Below are positions 1 through 10,802 of a stretch of DNA of 64,000 nt, piece by piece (positions within the stretch are counted from its first letter, which is position 1; each line of letters starts with the position of its first letter). The stretch is from contig MARA01000023.1 in the NCBI GenBank assembly GCA_001792895.1, forward strand, positions 1 to 64,000. Reading direction: 5' to 3'. This stretch comes from Lentinus brumalis. Lineage: Eukaryota > Basidiomycota > Agaricomycetes > Polyporales > Polyporaceae. The notes under the pieces are model-generated. The model saw only the letters and a program-made list of their open reading frames with translations, searched no databases and was not told where the DNA came from. The position numbers and the translations under genes were made by a program.

Positions 1-89
1 GGCGGCTATCTCTTCAGCGTGCGTACACGCTGGGATTGCATCCATGCCATAGACTTGCATGGGCCGCCGCTGGAGCACCGTTGCTGATG

Positions 90-667
90 TCAAGCGAGAA
101 CGCAGCAAAACGCCTGAAGTAAATTGTGACTCACCACGCAACGTGTGGGCGACCTCCACCAGTATGGAAAGTCGTGGGTGTCGCCGGAAAGGGAGGGCCA
201 CGTCCACCACTCAAAGCCAGTGAAACACCCTTCGGAGCCTTCGGAGAACTCATACGATGTGTCTGAAGCGGCAATGATGGCAGCGCGGTCGAGCGTCGAC
301 ATATCGATGTTGATCTTCATGCCATCCCATTCGATCTGCGGGAGAAGGCGGTGGAAAAGGGACGGGATGTCATCGGTTGAGGCCTCATCCGGCCTGCTGA
401 GGGAATGCACGACCATTATTCCCATGGCACCCGTCACGGTCCACTAGTATATAGATCAATCGTCGGCGCAGAAGCCGTTGGGTAGGGGGAGTAACTCACC
501 ATCTCCCGCGCCAGTCCATGCTCCCATCGAGCCTGCATCGTCTCGTCCGCATCTTCGGGGTAGTGCCGGAGAGCCTCTGCAATCCGGTGGGCGGTGTAGC
601 GCAGTTCCAATGCAGCGGGTTTGTGCATGATCTGGGAATAGGCAAACAGAGAGAGCGGAAGGCTCAA
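90..667 (-). CDS. Unknown basidiomycete protein next to the KDZ transposase (3' part)
   Basis: Two exons read cleanly on the minus strand: 500-667 and then 443 downwards, joined across a 56-nt GT-AG intron (gtgagt ... ctag) in phase 0. The N-terminal piece carries LELRYTAHRIAEALRHYPED and the second exon has an aromatic stretch around FEWWTWPSL. I do not recognise a domain. The second exon probably ends at a further donor near 150, so the 3' end may lie left of the window. The gene lies just downstream of the KDZ transposase in the same orientation, and the spacing suggests it travels with that element; this is inference. The start at 667 is the first usable codon of the open frame and may not be the true start, because no clear upstream exon was found in 668-887. 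Confidence 0.45.
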
Positions 668-747
668 GTGACGCGCGGCCTCCGGCAGCGGCCCATATCA
701 GCTGACATGCATCGGGCAGCGACGATCTCGGCCGACCGTACGCCCAG

Positions 748-771
748 TCGGGCGAATCTTGGCTCGCCCGA
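748..771. repeat. Short inverted repeat of the TCGCCCGA octamer
   Basis: TCGGGCGA at 748-755 and its exact reverse complement TCGCCCGA at 764-771 are separated by 8 nt. The site lies in the gap between the unknown gene (ends at 667) and the KDZ stop codon (888). The same octamer recurs through the first 27 kb. Confidence 0.5.
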
Positions 772-887
772 TGCCAACGCCGCGCGGCCAGTTCTCTGCT
801 TTCTGTCGACAGAGCGAAACGGTCTGCGTGATATTGGGTGGCATATGTTACATATTGTACCCCTTTAAAGCGGGTGGGTATGCGTGC

Positions 888-3800
888 TTAAGACAACTCG
901 GGGATGTTGCGGGATATGATGGCAGATGTGCATTGAGGGTGATGCGAAGCCCGCATGCGCTTGAATAGTCCGGCTGCGTGCGAGCGCAAAGACCTCCAGA
1001 GGTGCGCCTGCCGTTCAGCCCACGACGCATACCCTGCGTCTACATCGCCCCTTCCTCGGTTCTCCCAGACCTGTGTAGTGCGCTCCAGAGCCTCTTCCAT
1101 CCGGAGCATTTCTAGATAGACGAGGACCACCTCCTCTTCCCATCGCAGTTTTCTTGCGTATCCTCGAAGCCATACCACCCTGTACACTGCAGCAGTAAGG
1201 TCAAATATGAAAGCCCCACGAGACAACGACAACTCATTCTTACTTTCGTCGGTCCAAGATCCGTCGGTAGCAGTTGACCCACCATCTAGGTACCAAAACC
1301 ACGGCAGGTGCAGATTGCTGAGGCCACGAGTGGTACTTTCGATGATCGCTGTGTTGACCGTTAAATCGCTACGTAGCAACGGGCGAAACCGGCCGGTCGT
1401 ACGCTCTAGCTCCTCAGCGTCTTCGGGGTCGGACAGATCGTAGAGTTGCAGGAGCGAGGCGCGCGCCGTCTCGTACACCCGCGCGTTCGAAAGAATTCCA
1501 GCATCAGCGGTCTGGACGTCATCAAAGCTGCGGAGTTTCTTCGTCTGGGAGTTGGCGGTACGCACAGACGTCCGGTAGAGAAAGGACTTGTAGCCGATAC
1601 CGACCCGAACGGCATGTAGAGCATCGTTCATCTGCCCGACGCGCAACTGCCGCTCAGCTTCGAGCAGCTTGCTTATCCCAGAGGTCCGACAGGCCCGAGC
1701 GCCAAGGGTGGATGGGAGGAAGAGTCTCGCTCGCTCCGGCACGACTGGAACATCGTCGCCATCTGGGTTGTCCTCGCGAGGTAGTATATGCTCATCCCAC
1801 TCAGAGCCGAGCGTTGATGCGTCCCTGGTGATGTTGAAGAATGCGCTCAGGGCGTTTGCGGTCAGAAACGCCCGAGACTGCTTGTGGAACCGTTCGATAT
1901 CCTTGAACAGCTTGCTCCGCATTTGCTCTAGCGCGAGCCTGTCGGCTACGGGGCTCGAGGGTAGCACTGACCGGGCCTTTGCAGCAAGTCCGAGCCTGGG
2001 GTTCCGTCAACGCCGGATAACGCCTCGCACTAGTCTGAACCACTTACTTCGACTCCTCGAGCTTGAGGCCGGACACAATCCACGCAGCAACGCCCATTTG
2101 CGCCCCGTGCCGTGTGTTCTCCGCTTGGACGAGCTCCAGCTGTATTTGCTGCAGCGTTGGAACTGCGGTCGGTCAAGCAAGTAACCGCATCAGAGATGGT
2201 TCGGGTGGATGAAATTGTGCGACATACGTTTCGCGCTCTGCACGTCATAGATAGCCATGACGTCGTAGTCGTTGTGCCGTTCAAGGGCAGCACTTTCAGC
2301 GGCCTGCGTCCATACAGTGACCTTGTCCTGCGGTGTATTCTTGGTGAGGTCGTCGAAGGCGTCTATAGCGGGTCCAACCTTGGTGCATGCCGTGACCCAC
2401 TTTCGGGAGAGCGCCACAGCTAAACGAGGGTTCAGAGGCGGGCGTGTAAATCATATATCGCCATACTGACCGAGGCGTGTCATCTTATACCAATTAGAGT
2501 CGTTCATGTGGTCGTCCAGAAACTCTTGACGATGGGCCGTGGACATCCCGCGCGTGCTCCCGGCGACCTCGTTGGTCTCTATCCACAAGGGCTCAATGAA
2601 CTCAATCAACAGCTGCCCTGCACCCGGGATAAAGACGGGTGAGAATCTAGGGTAACACTCCGCGCGATGGGCATGGACATGGAACTGGCCGATGCCCCAG
2701 TGATTGTGAGATTAGGAGGGAGCGAGAGTGCCGGGCTTTGGTCGAATCGCCAGAGGAGATGTTTGTAATAGTAGCACCAGACATCGTATAGGACCAGAAG
2801 GAGCAGAATACCGTGCAAGAAGACGGTTACTTGATATAGACAGTAGTCCATGTTCTTCTGCCTGCAAGAGCGTGCGTCAGTCGGGTGAGATTGGGTGCCT
2901 TGCTCCCTGACTCACTGTTCACCCTTCTGAAAGTCGACGACACAGTGGGGATAGAAGAACCCGTGCCGACTGCAGCAGGCAGCACCAATGCCGGTGGCCT
3001 CGAGCGGTGCTCGCCCGGATGCCGCACCGATGACCGCACGGTGCTCGTTGCATTCGAGTTTCTGCAGGGATGCACGTCAGTGAGGATCCTTGAGTATCAA
3101 TGCTGGAATACATTACCTGCCGCTTCGGCTTGCAGGCAGTCGTAAGGTGCTCCTTGTACGGGTCGTCAGTAACCATGTATCCGTGCCCATCTGCAAAGCG
3201 AACATCGTCCTCGGGGTTCTTCATCTTCATGTGTTGAGCCCCGAAGTTACCGTCCATGATTATCGATGCCGCGTGAGCCCACCTGTAAAAGCAGCCATCA
3301 ATACCGCTCTGCTAGTTCGTTGGTGTCCGCCCGGATATCACCTGTCGGCGTCAGTCTCCCATCCTGGACGCATGTTGATGCCCGGCCACGGGCATGCCGG
3401 GCATCTGATAGCAAATGTGCCTGGGCCAGGTGCAGGGACTCCGGGTACCCAATTCCCGCCTGCCTACGGGCTCGCAGATTCCTCCACTGTCTTGAGACAC
3501 GTAGAAGATCGCGGTAACGATCCTGAGGGCGTCGAACGTAAGTGGTGTCGGGTGGTTGCACTAACCTGAATGGAACTCACCGGCACCATGTGGGGGAAGG
3601 TCTCGCTGGTTATCCGCCGAAGCCGGCTGTAATACGAGAGTGCAGGAATCTTGCATTCTTTATTCGTGAGCAGGTGGTCGTCGAGGAGCCGGAATGTGAA
3701 TGCTGTCTGTGGGCGGCGCGACGTCGCAGGGTAGAGTCCCATGCGCAGCAGCTGAATGTCGCGGGTGGGCGCATTGGGGCAGCCGCAGAACACAACTGGA

Positions 3801-5179
3801 AGCTCATGAACACCGCTCGTATCAACTATTACCATCATCAGGGTCGATCCATGCCGGGGCTTGCGATACTCCGGTGCGCTCCGCGTCTGGAAGGGCTCGA
3901 GCACCTCCTCCCCTACCCGCGGCATGTCAGATGCGTCATCAGCCTCAACGTCAAATCGGGTGGGTTCGACAATGTCGTCTTCGTCTTCCGCGACTTCGTC
4001 GACTTCTTCCTCTTCATCGTCTGCTGTTCTCAGGTCTGGCGATGGCTCGTGTGCGCTCTCTTCTTGCTCCAATTGGTCTAGGTCCGCCTCGGCTGCCGTG
4101 CGCTTGAACGGGCGAGGAGTGCCCGAGTGCGGTACTCGTGCGCTTGCGAGTTCGGCCGGGGTTCCCTCCGGGCGAACGCGCGGTGCGAGCGGGCGCAGAC
4201 CGTCGGGCGGATTGCCTTCGGGCGACTGCTTCGCCCGCTTCGGGCGGTCGGTGTCCCCTTGTGTGCTCGTGGTAGAGGCTTGCGGCTAGAACACAGTGTG
4301 AATGGTAGTTCCCTTGGTCTAGCCACAGCTCTTACCCATGTCTGATTCGAGAACCATGGAGACAGCTGCGGGGCGCTCTGTGTCCGACGGAGTCGTGGCC
4401 TTGTTTGAAGGGATACACGAGGAAGTGGGAGGTGGGTCGGGAGGGGAATGATGGGTCGTCCGGGGTCCGCAAAACGTTGGGGTATGGGGTCGGTGTTTGT
4501 CGATGTCGCCGCGGTTGTAGTGGTGCGTTCGCTCCCGGGCGGGTGGCTGGAGACGTCTCTGAGATATGAACAAGGAGCGCCACCATGACCCAAATGGACC
4601 TGCACGTCGACGGTACGCAGCCATGCTGCTCTCCAGAACGTCCCCGCCCAGAACTCAACCCGATGGAAGGGGAGTAAGCGATGAGAATCGCGGAGACACT
4701 GAGCACATATTGGCAAACTTCCGATGCACCCAAGGCATCGCCATAAGGCAGCCTTGCCACACCGACATATTGCCTTGTCGGCGCCCGCCTCCATGTCGTA
4801 CAGCTCGCGGAGATAGACATCCCGCTGGCTGCGCATCCACTCACGCTGATAATCGTTGGGTCGCTGCGAGGCACCCCGATGCTGAGGGATAGGAGCGACG
4901 GCGACATCATGCTGGAACACTCACCATGCGCGCTTTCACCGGAGTTCCAGCCGTGAATGTGAACTGGGTGCCAGCAAGGTCGTCCATCGGGAGCGTTGAG
5001 CCGTTGGGTCTATTGAAACCTACGGGCTGGATGCGGGGCGGGGCGGCATCGCTCGGGTGGGTTTTGCGCGGTCGTGCCGGTCGTAGGATCGCCCGAGGGC
5101 CCCGGCGGGTTTTCACCGTGACAATTTCTCTCTCTGCCGCTGAGCTGTAGGTGGATAGACGAATACGCGAGCCAGTCAT
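888..5179 (-). CDS. KDZ transposase with CxC2-like cysteine cluster
   Basis: Multi-exon DDE-family transposase of the Kyakuja-Dileera-Zisupton superfamily, which cuts and moves its element in the nucleus. Translation starts at MTGSRIRLS (5179). The next exon holds the CxC2 cluster (ICRCGKAALWRCLGC, then CAQC and FHRVEFW). After a Pro-rich, TCGCCCGA-containing insert the typical block GVHELPVVFCGCPNA .. RDIQLLR .. TAFTF continues, then LLRVSRQWRNL, DGNFGAQHMKMKNPEDDV, YDVWC and the C-terminal RQLRVGQMNDALHAVR and LRWEEEVVLV segments ending at 888. Introns are about 45-65 nt. Two frame breaks are visible, near 3440 (CCGGAG where CCGGGAG would keep frame) and near 2700, so this copy is either decayed or carries sequencing errors. 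Family assignment rests on recognised order and spacing of motifs. The TET/JBP gene lies immediately upstream on the same strand. Confidence 0.88.
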
Positions 5180-5378
5180 TGCTGTACCCTGGCGGCCGGA
5201 GCCTTGATGATCGAGTGCACTGTAGCCCATCGCCGCAGAGTCCTTATGTACCGCATAGAGAGGCACCCGGCACTCACTGGTTCACGTCCGTGCATCGAGG
5301 AAACGCGCCGTCGGCCGGTAGCGAGAGGTAAACGTATATGCAATAGGTATGATTCCATTCCCATTTACATTGTGTGCT

Positions 5379-6684
5379 CTAGTTTGGGTAGTAGTCAGCG
5401 CGCATGTAGGATATATCAGGGATGTCGAAGTTGCGATGTACGGCTTCAGACATGTACCATGAGTAGCAAAGTCTGTCCCCGCGAACCTTGCCTACCCCAT
5501 GATGAAGGATGAGGCTGCATATGGGCGAGATCGTGCCCGGCTTGTACCCTATCTGGATGCCAAGGTTCCTCAAGACGAGCTCAGCGCGACGGTACGCCCC
5601 AAGCGTCATGAGCATGTCATACCACGGCGGTGCGCCGCTGGTGTCACGATGAAATGGTGTTGCACGATTGCTGATGATCTGAACGTGATTGAAGACGGTA
5701 GGCCACGTATCCAGGGCTGCGGCGATGGAAGGGTCGGCGGAGATACGGGACAGCGACATCTTTCCTGCATCGTACATCGCCGGGTGGACGACCCGAAGAA
5801 TCGCACTTAGAAGGGCGCCGGATTCTTTCATCCTTCGACCCCATTCCTGGCCCGCAGGGGATCGGAGAGTGCGACTTGGACAAGGCGCGAAGCGTGAGCT
5901 CTATACGCCATTCAGTGGGTCGACGATCGTGCAGATGCCGGGGTGTACCAACCTTGTGTCCGAGCGCATACCCTCCAGGAGTAGCTAGCCAGTTTCCGGC
6001 GGCCACTGCTGACCTGGGTGATAGAACGTTGGGGCCACACGCCACCGGAGTAGGGGGTTCGCGCCTGCCTCGGGAAGATTCCCTACGGTGTGTAGCTCAT
6101 GCTTCAGGCAGGTTGTCGCTTTGAGTATATCGTGCTGCACATCAATGTAAGCTTAATTGTTGCATGGTATACGTATTAACACACACCTGCCGAGTCTCAG
6201 AAAGAATCTGTGGAAGGGCCCAGGCGAGTACCTTGCCAGTATTATCGATGATAATCCCAGGTCGCATGAGAATGGGGATGTCGTTGGACAGGACGCTCTC
6301 CACGCCGCAAAAGGGCGGAAAACTCTCAAGAAGGGAGTCTTCGTATTCCATATTGAGCCCTCGCGGCTTCTTCGACATGAATGCGCACAAGGCGTCTGCA
6401 TCCCAGTCCAATGGGACTGATTCTGGTGGGTGTTGTGCAGTGGGTAATTAGAAAACGTACTTACCTCTAAAGCTCCATGCAGAAGCTAGCACCTTTGCAG
6501 CTCGTATGAGGTCCTGGTCCAGCTGCGCAGACCACGCATTCTGGCGGCCATTTGACAGACGCTGGGAAGCCATCCATGCCTTCTCGCCAGCACGCACAGA
6601 ATGGAAGAGCAGGACCAAGCGTTCTGAGACCTCGTCAACGAAGTCCCAGTGTGACGAGGTCGAGTGCAGCGGGTCTGGCGCCAT
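5379..6684 (-). CDS. TET/JBP-like 2-oxoglutarate/Fe(II) dioxygenase
   Basis: Predicted nuclear DNA base oxidase of the fungal TET/JBP family, which oxidises modified pyrimidines such as 5-methylcytosine. The last exon (5379 to about 5843) shows the double-stranded beta-helix signature: iron-binding H and D in TPFHRDTSGAPPWYDM, the distal histidine in LILHHGVGKV and the 2OG-binding arginine in GDRLCYSWYM. Upstream exons read MAPDPLHSTSSHWDF (start 6684), LDWDADALCAFMSKKP and the family-typical strand GIIIDNTGKVLAWALP. Introns gtaagt..ccag (near 6420-6465) and gtgtgt..gaag (near 6098-6183) close in frame. The 5.84-6.10 kb part has several possible splice patterns and I could not fix it, so integrity of the middle is open. 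It faces the HMG-like gene across a divergent promoter. Confidence 0.82.
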
Positions 6685-7152
6685 GGAGAGACGCAGATCG
6701 CAGGGAACAAGTTACGAAGGAGGTTCGAAGACGTACAAATCGCAGGCGCGCCGCATGCTGCATAGCGCGCACCTCGTGGCCTCCTCATGCCAAGTACATG
6801 CTGTTCCGTTCTGGTCATTCCTACAGCGTAAGTGCTCTCCCCGAACTATGTGGTGATTAAACTTACTGTCGAAGGTTTGCGCCCTCGTAGATTTCCGTGC
6901 TGCTCCAAAGGAGGTCCAAAGGCGATCACGAACGCTCGAGGACACCGCGAGGTTATCCCGGCTACACTGCGACGCATTGATGTCAATATCCTCGACATGG
7001 ACGACTACATAGATTGTCACAATAATTGATTCTGGCATCGATGCTATATATACACGTCTGCGCCGCGAGCTTTGTCCCCGCTCAGTCCACATCGTGTACT
7101 ACTCAGTGCTACTACTCAACTCAAAGTGTTATCACATCGCTCCTCGCCACAC
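6685..7152. promoter_or_regulatory. Divergent intergenic promoter region, TATA box for the plus-strand gene
   Basis: A 468-bp gap separates the minus-strand TET/JBP start (6684) from the plus-strand ATG at 7153. TATATATA at 7045-7052 lies about 100 bp before that ATG, a plausible core promoter element. Some of the gap next to 6684 may still be transcribed leader of the dioxygenase. Confidence 0.4.
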
Positions 7153-10100
7153 ATGGCTGTTCCTATTCCTCCCGACTTCGACGGTACCGACGACTCAGAA
7201 ATCGCCCTCCATCCGCGCGAGATAGACCGACTCCGTGGTGTCACCGAGACCTGGCCCAAGAAGTCGAAAAAGGAGAAGTCGGCCCTGAAGGAGTCGCTCA
7301 TCACCGAGTTCCTCGAGGGCCGCCAGCTGCCTCCGAAAAACCCCTGGGCTCGCGGATATCTGAGAGGCGTAAGTGCTGAGTTCAACGTACATTGCAACTA
7401 CGCGCGAGCAACAACGCTCACCCACACTCTTCAGAAACTCACCCTGTGGCTCTCCAACCATTCCGGCAACAAGGACTCTCGCCTCCCAAGGCACTCAAGT
7501 GTCTCTGGACAGGACGGGACGTCTTCAACCTCGAGGAGGACCAGGCAATCCTTCTCCGCAAGGCAGAGCTCGTCGAGGCGGGCAAGGTTCCAATCGCCGC
7601 CCTGAACATCGCCCGATCCGAGCTCTGGAACGAACTGAGCGACGACGACCAGGCGGCGTACGATGAAAAGGCCGAGCAGTGGATTGAGAACGGGCCCGAC
7701 CCCGAGCTGCGCGCCCTGTGAGTTGCTGCCTATGCTCAACCGCCTTATATCTGACCTCATCGCTCGTCTAGAATCGCCGAGAAACGACTGGCCGACTGGA
7801 TTCAGGCCATCGTTCTCTGGGTCAACGACCAGTGCGGAGCCATGGCGCGGATCGAGTTCTGCGTCCTCGACAAGAAGGAGGACATGGTCCACGGGGTGTG
7901 CGTGTTCACTATGCCGTACCACGTACTCGCTCGAGCTGACACTACGGCTCTTTCAGACACGATGTGAGCATGATCTGGCACGCTGGGAACCGACAGGTCC
8001 CGACGTTCGAGCAGTGGCGAGTCAAGAACCCGAAACGCACTTGGCAGGAGTACTGCCATGCGTGCTTCCACCCTGACGAGCACGACAACGACCCGGACGC
8101 CCCACGACCAACACTCCCTCCCCACGAGTTCACATTCTTTCCGGACGGTACGCCCGTCCTGCCTTCGATGGACCTATTCCGGTACGGCAAGGTGCTGAGT
8201 GTCGTCCTGCACACTTACTTCTCGTTGCATTGGGGTGCGTCCCGATATTGCTACCTGTGCGTATACCGTCTGACCCTCACAGCAGAAGCTGCGTCCGGTA
8301 TCAAGGACGAACCTGTCGCCTGGAAGGCTGTGGCCAAGGACACCGCCCGTTATCTTCCGCCCGACGCCTTACCGGAAGAACTCGTTTTCCAGAACCCGAT
8401 GCGCATGGCGGTCGGCTGCGTCAAGGAGCTGTGGCAGCACATTCTCGACCTGCAGACGTCGGCGGAGACCTCCGATGAGCGGTTCCATTGGACGCACTGG
8501 TGGAAGCGAGTTGGGAAGGGCGAGGATGCGGGCGAACGACTCAAGGCTGCGTACGGGAAGCCTCCGCGCCCGAAGCATATCGCTGAGGCGAAGCGCAAGG
8601 GTCACGCCGCACGGACGAAGCGCGCCCCACCTCCCGGCGCGTTCGGTCTGAACAAGCGCAGTGAGGACGGCACCGGCACCGACGAGGGGGGTTCGACCGC
8701 GGAGGACGACGGGGCGGCCAAGGCGCAGGGTCGGAAGAAGAAGAGGACCAAGTCCAAGGGGAGACACGCCCGCCAGCAAGATCCCAGCAATGTCAAGGAC
8801 AACGCGGCTCCCAAGGACAAGGGGAAGGGCAGGGCGAAGGCAGCTGATGACTCGGCGTCTGCGAAGTCTTCAGGAGCGGGGTCCGAAGCGGGCGAGGACA
8901 TCGACGAGAAGCTGCGCAACCAATCGCCTGACAGCCCCGATGAGGAGACCTTCGACCTCAACGTCTCTGACCCTGACGTGTCTCCTACCGCACCCAACAA
9001 CGGGCTCGATGCCCACGGCAAGCCGACCGCTGGCCCAAGCAAGCCGAAGCCGACCGTTGGCCCGAAGAAGCCCAAGCCGAAGCCGAGGCCCGTGAAGAAA
9101 GCGGCCGGTGGCAATCCGCCCGGGTCTCTGCCCGACCACTCGCCCGAGCCAATGCCCGAGGACACGCCCGGACCTGATCCCCTGCCTCACATCCCCGGCC
9201 CCTGGGATGATGCCCCGGTCGGGCGTCATGGCCTTGGGACCGGTCGTATCCCTCCTCGGCAAGTGATCCTGGTCTCTGCTACCGGGAATCCTCCCAGCTG
9301 GGTCGAGAGTGACCCGGAACGGATAATTCCTTACCTGTGGTCACTCTCCGGCGAAGCATCGTACCGGGACTACTTGACGTCCTGGCGACACATGGTGAGC
9401 TAACCCCCTTTTTTTTTTTGATATGTGATGCTCATTCATAGCGTGTAGCTTCGTCGTCGTTCGCACCTGCGCGACCCGAAGGTCAGCCGCTGGGCGAATT
9501 GGGACTCTGATTGTTGGGGAATTCCCAGCCATTTCCACGCAACGAGGGAGCGTTGGGGCTCGGTCATGGAGTGGGTCTCCGACAATGCACCTACGCCTAC
9601 GTCGTCAGCCTCGGACGTCCAGCAGTGGACCCTGATCGTCGGGCTGGCATTGCGGGACATCTATACCGCGAACGACATCGAACCGGACAGCCACGACGAT
9701 ATCCCAGGCGGGGGACCAGAATACCTACGCGCCTCGCAGTCGCTCCTGCGCGACGCAGCCGAGCTAATTCTTCCTCTCTGCAGCACCTCCCAGCACCCTG
9801 GGATCCCAGCCGGGTCCGCAGCGAAGTCCACCGGCCCACGCGTTGCTCACGGGTCTGCGTCAACAGTGCCTCTCAGCCGTAAGGAGGCTCGCATCATGGG
9901 GAAGCGAGGCGCTCCGCCGGGCATTCGAGCGGGCAAGTTCGGGGGGCGGAACCCAGGGAAAGGCAAGGCCCTGGCTGCTCGCGCAACAACCTCCGCAGAC
10001 GAGGTAGAGATGGCGGTGACGGGGAACGTCGGGTCAACTCGCACCCAGGCCTCCGCTCGCAACCCCTCTCATGCGCTCCCCCGGTGTTACGTCGAGCTCC

Positions 10101-10267
10101 CCGTCCCTTCCACACGCAATTCCACCCCCGCGCAGACACCCCGAGGCCGCCGGTCAGGTCGGCCACCCCAACCAGAGCATGAAGACGAGGAGGAGGCGGA
10201 GGCCGTACCCCAAGTCATTGATTCCCCGCCCGCCCGGGTGCTGCGAAGGTCGTCACGTAAGAAGTAG
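7153..10267 (+). CDS. Large HMG-like, basic-tailed protein of the KDZ neighbourhood
   Basis: At least six exons encode roughly 850-900 aa. The start MAVPIPPDFDGTDD follows a TATA box. Exon 2 contains an HMG-box-like helix pair (RSELWNELSDDDQAAYDEKA), exon 4 the motif SMIWHAGNRQVPTFEQWR, and the middle is a long K/R- and P-rich linker (KPKPTVGPKKPKPKPRPVKK) typical of DNA- or chromatin-bound proteins. The last exon begins near 9450, continues through DSDCWGIPSHFHATRERWG and ends with VLRRSSRKK at 10267. Introns include 7733-7770 (gtgagt..ctag), 7899-7958, 8235-8282 and one with a 12-T run at 9396-9450. The join between exons 1 and 2 (7370-7436) did not keep the preferred frame. No enzyme motif is visible. 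The divergent partner is the TET/JBP gene, which suggests a shared role in the element; that is inference. Confidence 0.6.
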
Positions 10268-10560
10268 GCGCGGAAGGCCCGAGGTATGTGTGCCGACCTC
10301 TTACGTCGATATACCCCGCTGTACGGTCGTCACACAGTCTAGTTATGATATTCGCCCGATCCGCATACGAACTAAGCAGCTCCTGGTCGCAGCATGCGGC
10401 CGCCTCTACTACCTATGATTACTATGTTCCTTGCCCTGTATCCGCAGCCCTCCCTCTCGCATCCTGTCCTTAGTCTCTGTGTATTTCCCTGACCTGAATG
10501 ACTATTGATTGGTCTGAATGGCACCTGCGGGAAGCGGTTGGAACAGAATACGTCCGATGT

Positions 10561-10690
10561 GTGCTTTTCGGGCGGTCGTGCCTCTCGGGCGGGTGTCTAT
10601 CGGGCGGGTGTCCATCGGGCGGAGGACGTTCGGGAGAATGGCCTTCGGGCGAAGCATTGGCGGGCGAAGCACTGGCGGGCGGACCTGACA
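10561..10690. repeat. Degenerate 18-bp tandem array built on CGCCCGA
   Basis: On the minus strand the motif CGCCCGA (or CGCCCGC, TCCCGAA) recurs about every 18 nt roughly seven times, between the convergent 3' ends of the HMG-like gene (10267) and the cysteine-cluster gene (10803). If read in the minus frame it gives hexapeptides such as HPPDRH and HPPERH, matching the period of the S-P-D repeat in the gene at 13974. Confidence 0.6.
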
Positions 10691-10802
10691 CAGATGCAGC
10701 ATTTTACGACGCAAGCCGTCACCAATGAATGCTATTGCGGTACACAACATATACACTATATGCGGGGACACAACCCGGAGTCCGTGTGCTACTGCCGGCT
10801 CT

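Larger units (their letters stand above)
888..6684 (-). mobile_element. Core of a KDZ DNA transposon carrying a TET/JBP gene
   Basis: The transposase and the dioxygenase sit head to tail on the minus strand about 200 bp apart. Basidiomycete KDZ elements are known to carry or sit beside lineage-expanded TET/JBP genes (Iyer and colleagues, 2014), so the pair marks an element core. I could not locate terminal inverted repeats or a target-site duplication by eye, so the outer limits are unknown and may reach well beyond these coordinates. Confidence 0.6.

Noticed and set aside
888..6684. Defined transposon termini for the KDZ element
   Set aside because: No pair of matching terminal inverted repeats or target duplication could be found by eye on both sides.
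8602..9165. Minus-strand 187-codon frame
   Set aside because: Antisense shadow of the K/P/E-rich linker of the HMG-like gene.
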